From: Neobacillus niacini NBRC 15566
Lineage (GTDB): Bacteria; Bacillota; Bacilli; Bacillales; Cytobacillaceae
Length of the DNA: 64,000 nucleotides
NCBI RefSeq assembly: GCF_001591505.1
Contig: NZ_BCVA01000032.1
Span: 1 to 64,000, forward strand
Direction of reading: 5' to 3'
Shown here one piece after another: positions 25,774-33,848 of this stretch. A program made the position numbers and the translations under genes. Positions within the stretch are counted from its first letter, which is position 1. Each line of letters starts with the position of its first letter. Under the pieces are notes generated by a model that worked only from the letters and a program-made list of their open reading frames with translations, had not been told where the DNA came from and ran no database searches.

Positions 25774-26203
25774 AGAATAAATGCTCATAAGGAGCGACAT
25801 CAATTCTATTTTCAAATAGCTTTTTACGTAAAAATTTATGATCTCTTTTGGGTGTTGCTTGAATGTAGCCGCGAATCACGAGTTCTTCTGTAATTTTTGG
25901 CACTTTTTCATTTAAAGCAAGCTCACCAATCTTACCAGCTATTTTATGCCTTGCAACATCGCGGAATAGTTCGGGAACCGGGCTGACCAAATCTTCAAGA
26001 AGTGCTTTTTCGTCGTCTCCCCATAAATGCCGGGATTCATTCACATAATATTCTTCCCAGTCCATCACCGATTTGCCATCGTCTTTTGGCATTCTCTTGA
26101 GGAACTTACGAAACATAAAAAATCCGCCAATTGCCATAGCTCCAGCAAAGGCAAAGATCCATATTAAAATAAACCAAAGAAACCAACCTGTTAATTGACC
26201 CAT
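25772..26203 (-). CDS. yneK: YneK, DUF2621 membrane protein
   Basis: 143 residues: one N-terminal membrane helix (about 8-28) followed by MFRKFLKRMPKDDGKS and DWEEYYVNESRHLWGDDEK, the DUF2621 signature, then a soluble helical domain. The ATG at 26203 is six bases after AGGTGA; a GTG at 26212 is the alternative. The position downstream of ccdC is conserved. Function is unknown. Confidence 0.88.
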   Translation of the reverse strand: MGQLTGWFLWFILIWIFAFAGAMAIGGFFMFRKFLKRMPKDDGKSVMDWEEYYVNESRHLWGDDEKALLEDLVSPVPELFRDVARHKIAGKIGELALNEKVPKITEELVIRGYIQATPKRDHKFLRKKLFENRIDVAPYEHLF

Positions 26204-26421
26204 TGTATTCACCTACAGATTACTATTTTCATCTATCTATTATAGTCTGTAAAGGGGATAAAAGACAAGTAATCGCTTTAGTATCAGGGGAAAGGTCATC
26301 ATTAAAGGTGATTGCAAAAGTTGTCGAAAAAATGACAAAATCCCCAACACTATTGATTATTACTATATTCCATTGTATTATGATTACAAATGGTAGTTAT
26401 CTTTTTTTACAATAATATTCT

Positions 26422-26518
26422 GGGGCTGAATGGGGTACTGGTGTCCTCCACAGTCTTCAAAACTGCTTGAGACCTTCGTGAAAGGTTTGGTGAGTTCGAT
26501 TCTCACGCAGCCCCGCCA
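26422..26518 (+). tRNA. selC: Selenocysteine tRNA (anticodon UCA)
   Basis: A 97-nt tRNA with every tRNA-Sec hallmark. The acceptor is GGGGCTG (26422-26428) pairing with CAGCCCC (26508-26514), plus an A-G eighth position stacked on the 5-bp T stem GTGAG/CTCAC. The D stem is long (TGGGG / CCTCCA region). The anticodon loop is CTTCAAA with TCA at 26457-26459. The long extra arm is ACCTT (26472-26476) pairing with AAGGT (26482-26486). The T loop TTCGATT, discriminator G and encoded CCA are at 26495-26518. It decodes UGA as selenocysteine with SelA, SelB and SelD, none of which is in the window. Its 3' side borders integrase remains. Confidence 0.93.
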
Positions 26519-26542
26519 ACCCTTACATAGCAAGGGGTTGAA
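26517..26542. other. Possible attachment-site region at the selC 3' end
   Basis: Directly after the tRNA CCA lies an inverted repeat, CAACCC...GGGGTTG, of the kind often seen at integration junctions of tRNA-targeting elements. The integrase remnant starts 85 bp further on. I found no second copy of the tRNA 3' end in the window, so the other attachment site is lost or outside. Confidence 0.35.
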
Positions 26543-26626
26543 GAGTTTCATATATTAAGAAGACAACCTCGATTATATCCCTTTACTCACTTCGGGTGCC
26601 AAATTGGTGCCATATGACTTCAATAA

Positions 26627-27186
26627 CTATTCGTTATCGTCTATATCGCCAAATACTTCAACAGCCTGTTCCTGAAGAGAAGGTATCGCATGACTATATA
26701 AATCCAGTGTGATTCCATTTTTAGAGTGTCCTAAACGTTTACTGATAATTTTGGGGTGCACATTTTTTTGTAGCAAAATGGAAGCGTGAGAATGTCTTGT
26801 ATCGTGAAAACGAGAATGCTTTAAACCTGCTTGTTTAATCGAACGTTTATAAATTCGGTGTAACTCACGTGGGTGAGTATAATCACCATTTGAATTGAAA
26901 AACACTAGACCATTGGGATTAAAGCTCTCTCCTAAACGGTCCTTTAACTCTTGAAAACGATCGTAATGGTTCTTTAATACATTCATAAGCTTTTTTCCAA
27001 TCACAATCGTTCGATCTTTTCCATCCTTTGTTAAATCCCTGATTTGTACTTTTCCCTCTTCATCCACATAAGCGGACTTAGTAATCGTCATCCGTCGATA
27101 TCTGTTCACGATAACGCACGTAACTCACCTAGACGAGCCCCGTATGACACGCTGTGAAAATCATTGGGTAATAAACAGTTCTCCAT
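26627..27186 (-). pseudogene. Decayed phage-type tyrosine integrase (C-terminal catalytic part)
   Basis: The open part (stop at 26627, about 160 residues) contains the tyrosine recombinase signature HDTRHSHA, then KRLGHSKNGITLDLYSH with the nucleophilic Tyr. Just upstream on the same strand another frame encodes SVSYGARLGELRALS, the first catalytic-Arg box. It is followed at once by TGA (27106-27108), where the family usually has Trp, and then by TDID in that frame before a frameshift into the open part. The N-terminal core-binding and arm-binding domains are missing. The gene is therefore truncated, frameshifted and stop-interrupted. It lies 3' of selC and points toward it, the usual arrangement for an integrase that used this tRNA gene as its site. 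Confidence 0.85.
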
Positions 27187-27652
27187 GGTTATACCTAAAA
27201 GTCAAGAAAAAAACAATATTTTGTGTTTTCTCAATTATATAGTGAAAACATAATAAAATTTCATTTTGCACATACGTAGTTTTTATGGAATAGATAATAT
27301 ATAAAGAAAAGTGGAAGAGAATAATCATGCGTCAATCTTTACTTCTTCGGAAAAAATCTTGTTGTATTCGTTTCTATGGAAAATGCTTTGGGATTATTAA
27401 TGGAGCGGAGCACGAACGAATAACTGAAAAATTCTCACAACAAAGTCGAGATTTTTTCAAAAGATAAAGTTTATAAGAGAGGATAAGGACCTAGCGAAAA
27501 TGAAAGCGATACCACCTTTGATATAGCTGCTGCCACATCCCGGATTTTGTAGAAGGTTTATAGTTTTTTGTGTTAACAGTTTTTATAAGTTGTTCATGAA
27601 GCCTGAAATCTGAGAGAAAAAGAGGTCGTAAATAAGAGGTCTATTCGACTAA
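27187..27652. other. Gene-poor stretch upstream of the integrase remnant
   Basis: About 470 bp without a convincing gene. The longest thing of note is a 46-codon frame at 27327-27467 (plus strand, starting MRQSLLLRKK) with only a weak ribosome site; I do not count it as a gene. The DNA is probably the residue of the lost integrated element. Confidence 0.4.
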
Positions 27653-27690
27653 AAAGAGGTCGGCTTCAACAAGAATCCGGCCTCTCCTTT
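27653..27690 (-). terminator. Terminator of the hybrid kinase gene
   Basis: On the minus strand: AGAGGCCGG, a 13-nt loop, CCGACCTCT, then TTTTT, about 55 bp after the kinase stop. Confidence 0.7.
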
Positions 27691-27742
27691 TTATGCGGTA
27701 ATATTGGGATTGATACTCTTGTTACCGGTATAATCAAGCTAA

Positions 27743-30307
27743 TTAAAAGTACTTTTGAATGGCATCCGGAGGATCTTGACGATAAGCCAGTTTCCAAACC
27801 TTTAAGATATTTTCTTTTGTTACTTTTATCGCTGGTACAACATAGAAAGGAGCTACTTCCTTACCAAGTAGTGAATATCCCGCAATAATTGCTTGTGCAA
27901 CTCCATTTTCATAAGGTAATTGCGCTCCAAGACCTTTAATATTTCCTCCAGAAGCAATTTGATATGCTGCATTACTTCCCAAATCAACGGTCGTAATAAC
28001 TATATCAGTTTTGCCTGCTTTACGTGCTGCAGCTAGTACTCCTTTCGCGGGTTCATCCCAAATGGCAAAAATACCATCTAAATCTGGATTTTTTGCTAAC
28101 ATAACAGAAGCTGCTTTTTCCGCATCGTTTGGGGTGGTAATTCCATTACGTACAACAATATTAATATTTGGATATTTTTCTTTAATCGTAGTTTCGAATG
28201 CTTCTACACGCTGATTATTTACGAAGAAATCAACACTATGGAACATAACACCAATCTTACCTTCTCCTTTAAGTTCTTTACCCATAATCTCCGCTGCAAA
28301 TATACCATTTCCATAGTTGTCAGATGTAACGACGCTCACATAATTCTTGCCAAATTCTAATCCTTCAGGCACGTTATCCATAAAAATAAGTCTGATTCCT
28401 GCCTCTGCAGCCTTTTTAAAAGCGGAAGCAGTTGCAACTGGATCAACCGGCAAAGCTACTATAACATCTGGTTTTTTAGCAATGATGGTTTCGATATCTG
28501 AAATTTGTTTTTCAGGTTTAAATTGTGCATCAGTAACGGCAACAACTTCTACGCCCATTTTTCCAAAAGTATCTTTCACACCATTGATGATGGCAGTTGA
28601 GAAATCGTTTCCTGCATAGTGCATGGCAACAGCTGCCTTATAATTCATTTCCTTAAGCTTTTTCAGGTCTTTCAACGATAACTGGAGTGTTTTGGCTGAA
28701 ATAGCCTCCTCTCCATGCGGCCCTGTGCTTAAAATTTCTTCATCCGGAATATTTTGGTTAATCGTACTATTCAGCGTTTCTCTTATGATGGTCAAAAACT
28801 CTTTTACATTAAAGGGTTTTGTTACATAATTATCAAAGCCCTTGTCTAATGTATATTGAATATCCTGCGGAAGCGCATTGGCACTTACAGCAATTACTGC
28901 AATATCTTTTGTTTGTTTTATTGTTTTTAACCTATTAAATATTTCATAACCATGGATATCGGGAAGGTTTAGATCAAGCAGAATCAAGTCCACTTTTTCA
29001 TTCGCTGCCATTTCTAATCCTTCTTTTCCGGAACGAGCAGATAAAAGCGTATAGGAAGGATGCGATTTCATGATGTTCCTTACTAAGTTTACGTTCGAAG
29101 CGTTATCTTCGATATACAGCAAACGGTAGTCATCTGCCTTCCGGATATTATCCTTAGTAAGTTCAACCTCTTCACCCCATCTCATCACAGGCTTTAAATC
29201 ATGGGGAAGAGGTAGGCTAAAGCAAAAATCACTTCCTAAACCTTTTTGACTCGTTACACTAATTTGCCCTCCCATTAGCTGGACGAGCTGTTTTACTAAA
29301 GACAATCCAATACCTGTACCTTCTTCTTGTGTCCCTTCAATTCGGTAAAAGGGAACAAATACCTTTTGATATTCTTCAACTAAAATTCCGACCCCTGTAT
29401 CCGCAACATGAATGATCTGTTCGTTTCCTTTGAAATAAGAGAAGATCATGACTTTGCCGCCTTCCCGATTATATTTGATCGCATTATCGAGAAGATTAAG
29501 AAAGATTTGTTTAAGACGAATGGGATCGGCAAGAATAAATATATTTTGCCAGTTATCCAATTGGTTATGTATATTGATTCTCTTCTTCTTGGCCTGCGGC
29601 TGCACGATATTGATACATTCATTAATAATCGTTAGAAGATCAATCTCTTCAATCGATACTTTTATATGGCCCGTCTCTATTCTTGATAAATCTAAAATAT
29701 CATTAATTATACTTAATAAATGTCTCCCTCCATTTAAAATCTCTTGGACAAAATCACGCTGATCATCATTTAAGGTTTCTTCAATTTCTAATAGCTGTGC
29801 AAAACCAAGGATTCCATTCAATGGTGTACGGAGTTCATGACTCATTTTAGACAGAAAGTCGGATTTAGCCATATTTGCTTTTTCTGCCTCTTCTTTAGCT
29901 TGAATTAAGGCATTTTCCATGTTTTTTCGTTCGGTGATATCAGAAATGGTAACAAGGGCAGCCTGTTCTTCATTATCACAAATTTTAAGAGGCGTTGAAT
30001 TGACTGAGATCCATTTAGGTTCCTTATTCCTGTCGTTAATACCTAAAATGAAATCATGGAAAGGAATACCATCCTTAAGTGTTATTATTCCTGGTAACCG
30101 AGAATAGAGTAACGGCGATCCGTCTTCATTTACATATTCTAGCTGCATCAAGCTGGATTCAGTTAAGAACTCTGATTTAATCCCCAGTATTTTTTCTGTA
30201 TTTTCATTTAGGGCAACCATTTTCCCCGACTTTTCAAGAATGATTACACATTCGGACATGGTCCGAAGAACTTCCTTATATAAATTATCTTTATAAAACA
30301 TTTCCAT
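27743..30307 (-). CDS. Cytoplasmic hybrid histidine kinase fused to a sugar-binding-protein domain
   Basis: 854 residues, ATG with GGAG five bases upstream. Domains in order: PAS at about 10-127; HisKA with the phospho-acceptor H157 (MSHELRTPLNG); HATPase_c with N-box N271/N275, DTGVGI and TGIGLSLVK (about 258-368); a receiver domain at about 394-513 with acidic residues E400/D401, acceptor D445 (LLDLNLPD) and K497; then from about 516 to the end a periplasmic-binding-protein fold. That last part matches the mature sequences of the two lipoprotein binding proteins at 32621 and 42710. Over 87 residues beginning at A559 (AVAMHYAGND) I count 64 identities with the second one. There is no signal peptide, lipobox or membrane helix anywhere, so the sugar-binding domain should face the cytoplasm. 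No Hpt domain is present. The divergent LytTR regulator is the likely but unproven partner. Confidence 0.92.
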   Translation of the reverse strand: MEMFYKDNLYKEVLRTMSECVIILEKSGKMVALNENTEKILGIKSEFLTESSLMQLEYVNEDGSPLLYSRLPGIITLKDGIPFHDFILGINDRNKEPKWISVNSTPLKICDNEEQAALVTISDITERKNMENALIQAKEEAEKANMAKSDFLSKMSHELRTPLNGILGFAQLLEIEETLNDDQRDFVQEILNGGRHLLSIINDILDLSRIETGHIKVSIEEIDLLTIINECINIVQPQAKKKRINIHNQLDNWQNIFILADPIRLKQIFLNLLDNAIKYNREGGKVMIFSYFKGNEQIIHVADTGVGILVEEYQKVFVPFYRIEGTQEEGTGIGLSLVKQLVQLMGGQISVTSQKGLGSDFCFSLPLPHDLKPVMRWGEEVELTKDNIRKADDYRLLYIEDNASNVNLVRNIMKSHPSYTLLSARSGKEGLEMAANEKVDLILLDLNLPDIHGYEIFNRLKTIKQTKDIAVIAVSANALPQDIQYTLDKGFDNYVTKPFNVKEFLTIIRETLNSTINQNIPDEEILSTGPHGEEAISAKTLQLSLKDLKKLKEMNYKAAVAMHYAGNDFSTAIINGVKDTFGKMGVEVVAVTDAQFKPEKQISDIETIIAKKPDVIVALPVDPVATASAFKKAAEAGIRLIFMDNVPEGLEFGKNYVSVVTSDNYGNGIFAAEIMGKELKGEGKIGVMFHSVDFFVNNQRVEAFETTIKEKYPNINIVVRNGITTPNDAEKAASVMLAKNPDLDGIFAIWDEPAKGVLAAARKAGKTDIVITTVDLGSNAAYQIASGGNIKGLGAQLPYENGVAQAIIAGYSLLGKEVAPFYVVPAIKVTKENILKVWKLAYRQDPPDAIQKYF

Positions 30308-30497
30308 TTTTTCTCCACCATTCCCTTTCGATTCTAAAAACTTCCTAAGCCAGATGTACTGTCTTATACTGTAAGCAGTTAGATTGGCTGCTAACTAAAA
30401 AAGAAGAAGCCATTTATTTCATTTTTTTCACATATTATCTACTTAATACGTTATGTGATATAGTTTAAACCAAACTTAAATACATGAGGGATGATTA

Positions 30498-31214
30498 ATG
30501 AAAGTTTTGATTGCAGAGGACAATGCACCATCTAGAAAATTGTTAAAGCATATGATTAAATCTGTTCCGAACTATCAAATTGTCGGAGAAGCAGTAAATG
30601 GTGAGGATTTAATTAACAAGGTAATGCTGGAAAAGCCCGACATCGTTTTAGTTGATATTAACATGCCTTTATTGAACGGAATGGAAGCGGTTAAATCGTG
30701 TAAAAAAATTCTGCCAACCTTGCAGGTTATTTTTATTACAGGCCATGATGAATACGCTCTGGAAGCCTTTGGGGTGAATGCGATCGATTATATTGTGAAA
30801 CCGATTGAGCGGGGCAGGCTTTATTCGGCTTTAGAGCGGGCAGCAGCCTTTTCGAAGCAAAAAGTCACGGTTCCGCCTTTTGCTCCAGTCAAAAAGGATT
30901 TAATGATCAAACAGCGTAACCAGTATTCTTTTATTCCGTTAGACGAGATTATTTTTATTGAAAGAGCTGACCGAAAGTCCGTCATTCATACGGTTAATCA
31001 AAAAATTGAGTTAAATGAAGCGTTAACCGAACTTGAAGAAATTCTTGATTCGCGATTTGTTGCCTCCCATCGTTCTTGTATTATCAATTTGCAACATTTA
31101 ACGAAAATTGAAGCGGCTGGCCAGTCGTACAATGCTTATTTTAAAAATTATGAAGAGACTGCAAAGGTTTCGAAGAATAAGCTTGCAGAGTTGCAAAAAT
31201 GTAAATCGTTGTAA
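30498..31214 (+). CDS. LytTR-family response regulator
   Basis: 238 residues. An N-terminal receiver has acidic E7/D8, phospho-acceptor D53 (LVDINMP), a Thr/Ser switch region FITGHDEYA and K102 in VKPIE. A linker follows at about 120-133. The C-terminal LytTR DNA-binding domain is at about 135-235 (YSFIPLDEIIFIERADRKSV ... FVASHRSCIINLQHL). The ribosome site is weak (GAGGGATGATT). The gene is divergent from the hybrid kinase with 190 bp between the starts, and both precede the sugar locus. This suggests one signalling unit controlling the locus. Confidence 0.92.
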   Translation: MKVLIAEDNAPSRKLLKHMIKSVPNYQIVGEAVNGEDLINKVMLEKPDIVLVDINMPLLNGMEAVKSCKKILPTLQVIFITGHDEYALEAFGVNAIDYIVKPIERGRLYSALERAAAFSKQKVTVPPFAPVKKDLMIKQRNQYSFIPLDEIIFIERADRKSVIHTVNQKIELNEALTELEEILDSRFVASHRSCIINLQHLTKIEAAGQSYNAYFKNYEETAKVSKNKLAELQKCKSL

Positions 31215-31220
31215 AAAGTA

Positions 31221-31259
31221 AGGCTCAGTAATGAAAAATTACTGGGTCTTATTTTTTTT
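31221..31259 (+). terminator. Terminator after the LytTR regulator
   Basis: AAGACCCAGTAAT-type stem (CTCAGTAAT / ATTACTGGG) around AAAA, followed by a long T run. Confidence 0.8.
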
Positions 31260-31364
31260 AAAAAAAAGCTTTTTTTGTTCGAATGAATGAAATGGCATTC
31301 TGGATGAAAAAAACTAGTAGCCAATTGGACAAAAAGCTTGTCTGAAGGCGATTAGACGACAATT

Positions 31365-31380
31365 TTGTAATCGATTACAA
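31365..31380. promoter_or_regulatory. Palindromic LacI-type operator before lacI
   Basis: TTGTAATCGATTACAA is a perfect 16-bp palindrome 37 bp before the LacI-family start. It has the CG-centred form of LacI/GalR operators. It also satisfies the B. subtilis cre consensus for CcpA, so either or both proteins could bind. Confidence 0.75.
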
Positions 31381-31417
31381 TCCAAGTATAGAAACAGGAA
31401 AGGAAAAGAGAACAAAG

Positions 31418-32413
31418 ATGGTTGGGATTGTGGATGTAGCAAAAAAGGCTAATGTTTCAACTGCAACAGTATCTCGAGTATTAACAAAGCCTGAAACAGT
31501 TAGGGGAACAACGATGGAAAAAGTGTTAAAGGCGATTGAAGCATTGAATTATCAGCCTAATCTCTTAGCACGCCAGCTAAGAAGACTTGAAACGAAGACA
31601 ATTCTAGTCGTTGTGCCTGACATTACAAATCCCTTTTTTTCAAAGGTGCTAAGGGGGATTGAAGCTGTCGCAGTTGCAAAAGGATATCAGGTATTACTTG
31701 GTGATACAGGCAATGATGTGGAACGAGAAAAGGGGTATTTAAACATCCTGCAGCAAAAAAAAGCAGATGGAATGGTTTTATTAACCGCCAGAATGGATGC
31801 AGCAGCCGTTGAAGAGGTGGCCCGAAGTTTTCCGGTGGTGCTGGCATGTGAATATATTGAAGGCTCCAGGATCCCAACAGTTTCGATTGATAACATCAGT
31901 GGTGCCAGAAAGGCAACGGAATATTTAATCGATTTGGGACACGAAAGAATTGGCTGCATCACTGGACCCCTCGATATCGTATTGAGCCGAGACCGCCTCA
32001 AAGGATTTTATCAGGCGATGGCAAGGAAAAACCTTATCGTTGACCCCGTGTTAGTCCAGGAGGGTGACTTCTCATTTGATAGCGGTTTTAATCTCATGAT
32101 GAAGTTTTTCGCTCTTGGCCAACTCCCAACAGCGATATTCGCTGCAAGCGATGATATGGCCATGGGAGTGATTAAGGCGATTAAATCAAAAGGTCTTAAG
32201 GTTCCTGAGGATATTTCGGTTCTAGGATTTGATAATCTAAAATTTTCCTCCATATTCGAACCGGGTCTTACAACGATTGCACAGCCAGCATTCGAAATTG
32301 GTGAGAACGCTATGGAATTACTGATGAAGCTCATCAACAAAGAGGAAGTCAAACGTGAGCAAATTATCTTAGCTGACCAGTTGGTTGTAAGGGAGTCTGT
32401 CAGAACTATTTAA
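31418..32413 (+). CDS. LacI-family sugar repressor
   Basis: 331 residues. The N-terminal LacI helix-turn-helix (VDVAKKANVSTATVSRVL, about residues 5-22) and hinge helix (NLLARQLRR) are intact. The rest is a periplasmic-binding-protein-like effector domain (about 60-331) with the usual FAASDDMAMG and SVLGFDN motifs. The sequence between its start and the upstream terminator holds a perfect palindrome, so autoregulation is likely. Its probable targets are the matching palindromes before the binding-protein gene at 32621 and the TIM-barrel gene at 41862. The inducer is presumably the imported sugar or a derivative. Confidence 0.93.
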   Translation: MVGIVDVAKKANVSTATVSRVLTKPETVRGTTMEKVLKAIEALNYQPNLLARQLRRLETKTILVVVPDITNPFFSKVLRGIEAVAVAKGYQVLLGDTGNDVEREKGYLNILQQKKADGMVLLTARMDAAAVEEVARSFPVVLACEYIEGSRIPTVSIDNISGARKATEYLIDLGHERIGCITGPLDIVLSRDRLKGFYQAMARKNLIVDPVLVQEGDFSFDSGFNLMMKFFALGQLPTAIFAASDDMAMGVIKAIKSKGLKVPEDISVLGFDNLKFSSIFEPGLTTIAQPAFEIGENAMELLMKLINKEEVKREQIILADQLVVRESVRTI

Positions 32414-32430
32414 AAATTTTTAATAAAAAA

Positions 32431-32497
32431 TGTAATCCTTTACATTTTTTTAGAAGTCAAAGAGATTCCTATACTTTCTTAAATGTAAACGATTACT
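32431..32497. promoter_or_regulatory. Two operator-like palindromes upstream of the ABC operon
   Basis: TGTAATCCTTTACA (32431-32444) and TGTAAACGATTACT (32484-32497) match the palindrome before lacI, with two and two mismatches respectively. They lie 124-190 bp before the first binding-protein gene. The 53-bp centre-to-centre spacing (about five helical turns) would suit repression by looping. Confidence 0.7.
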
Positions 32498-32534
32498 AGA
32501 TAAAATTTACTAAACTTTCAATTTATGAAAAGGT

Positions 32535-32570
32535 GGTGGTGCCACACTTTAGATTCTAAGGGTGGTGCCA
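32535..32570. promoter_or_regulatory. Direct repeat upstream of the binding-protein gene
   Basis: GGTGGTGCCA occurs exactly at 32535-32544 and 32561-32570, 26 bp apart. Direct repeats spaced near two and a half turns are a plausible site for an activator such as the LytTR regulator, but nothing in the sequence proves which protein binds. Confidence 0.4.
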
Positions 32571-32620
32571 ACAAAATAACGAGCTTTAACTAAATAACTA
32601 AAATAGTGGGGGTTAACCAA

Positions 32621-33790
32621 ATGAAAAAGAGTTTTTCACTTTCGGTATTATTGTTGATTTTAAGTTTCGTGCTGGCGGGATGCGGCGGCAATAAATCTAC
32701 TTCAGGTGATCAAACAACGACAAAAAAGAATGAAAACTATTCAGATACAGCTTCAGGTCCATTAACGATTAATCCAGCAATTCCAGACTTAGAAGTTAAA
32801 GATAAAGGTCCAAACGGTGAACAAGCTGTTTCAGCAAAGACATTGCAGCTTACGGAAGAAGAGCTAAAAAAGATTAAAGATGGAAAATATAAAGCAGCCA
32901 TTGTTATGCATTATTCTGGTACTGATTATATGAATGCCGCAGTTGGTGCGATGCAGGATACGTTTAAGAAAATGGGTATCAAAGTAGTTGCTGTAACAGA
33001 TGCACAGTTTAAAGCAGAAAAGCAAGTAAATGATATTGAAACGGTTTTAGCAAAAAAACCTGACATCATGATTTCAGTTCCAGTTGATGCCGTTTCTACA
33101 GCACCGGCTTATAAAAAAGCAGTTGAACAAGGGGTTAAATTAGTATTTATGGATGGAGCTGCAGAAGGCCTTGTCCCTGGAAAAGATTACATCAGTATTG
33201 TGTCTGGTGACAACGCGGGTAACGGAGCAACAGCAGCGGACGTTATGGCTGAAAAACTAGGTGGAAAAGGTAAAGTTGGTATCGTGTATCACGATGTAAA
33301 CTTCTTTGTAACAAAAAATCGTTCGGATGCCTTTGAAGCAAGAATCAAGGAAAAATATCCAAATATTGAGATTGTAGCAAAAGGCGGTATTACCGGTCCA
33401 AACGATGCTGAAAAAGTAGCTTCAGCGATGCTTACAAGAAATAAAGATATTGACGGAATCTTTGCTCCATGGGATGTACCTGCTGAAGGTGTCATGGCAG
33501 CTGCACGCACTGCAGGCAAAAATGATCTTGTTGTAACAACTGTTGACTTGGGAACAAACGTTGCAATTTCAATTGCACAGGATGGAATCGTAAAAGGACT
33601 TGGAGCTCAGCTGCCATATGACCAAGGTGTTGCACAAGGGATTCTTTCCGGCTATGCACTATTAGGTAAGGAAGCACCAGCTTATGTTGCTTCGCCATCA
33701 ATTAAAGTCACAAAAGAAAATGTATTAGATTCTTGGAAGCTTATCTACGGGACAGAAGCACCAAAAACAGTTCAAGATGCAATGAAATAA
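32621..33790 (+). CDS. Sugar ABC transporter substrate-binding lipoprotein (copy 1)
   Basis: 389 residues. The ATG at 32621 follows GTGGGGG. A lipoprotein signal ends in VLAGC (acylated C21). A linker precedes a conserved lead (ITINPAIPDLE ... SAKTLQLTEEE) and then the pentose/hexose-binding fold of CUT2-type systems (RbsB-like, PF13407): VTDAQFKAEKQVNDIETVLAKK, IPVD-type loop, and GLGAQLPYDQGVAQG near the end. It delivers sugar to the permease on the outer face. The ATPase and permease genes follow directly; a second paralogue lies at 42710 and a third, fused copy in the histidine kinase. Confidence 0.93.
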   Translation: MKKSFSLSVLLLILSFVLAGCGGNKSTSGDQTTTKKNENYSDTASGPLTINPAIPDLEVKDKGPNGEQAVSAKTLQLTEEELKKIKDGKYKAAIVMHYSGTDYMNAAVGAMQDTFKKMGIKVVAVTDAQFKAEKQVNDIETVLAKKPDIMISVPVDAVSTAPAYKKAVEQGVKLVFMDGAAEGLVPGKDYISIVSGDNAGNGATAADVMAEKLGGKGKVGIVYHDVNFFVTKNRSDAFEARIKEKYPNIEIVAKGGITGPNDAEKVASAMLTRNKDIDGIFAPWDVPAEGVMAAARTAGKNDLVVTTVDLGTNVAISIAQDGIVKGLGAQLPYDQGVAQGILSGYALLGKEAPAYVASPSIKVTKENVLDSWKLIYGTEAPKTVQDAMK

Positions 33791-33800
33791 AAAATATGAT

Positions 33801-33825
33801 AGGGGCTGCCCGAAAAGCAGCCTCT
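33801..33825 (+). other. Intercistronic hairpin between binding protein and ATPase genes
   Basis: AGGGGCTGC / GCAGCCTCT stem (one G-U) without a T run. Such hairpins after binding-protein genes stabilise the upstream message and lower downstream expression, which suits the excess of binding protein usually needed. Confidence 0.6.
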
Positions 33826-33848
33826 ATCACGAAAAGAAGGTGAACTTG

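Noticed and set aside
26322..26328. TGTCGAA match to the Spo0A box upstream of yneK
   Set aside because: A single 7-bp match in A+T-rich DNA, about 120 bp from the gene start, with no known Spo0A control of yneK that I can recall.
26203..26415. 70-codon plus-strand frame between yneK and selC
   Set aside because: No ribosome site, no family features, and it overlaps the yneK promoter region.
27327..27467. 46-codon frame in the gene-poor stretch
   Set aside because: Weak ribosome site, no recognisable features; probably chance.
27743..30307. Kinase/binding-protein fusion as a sequencing artefact
   Set aside because: The frame is uninterrupted, the junction keeps a natural linker, and the fused domain has clearly diverged from both lipoproteins, so it is not a misassembled copy of either.
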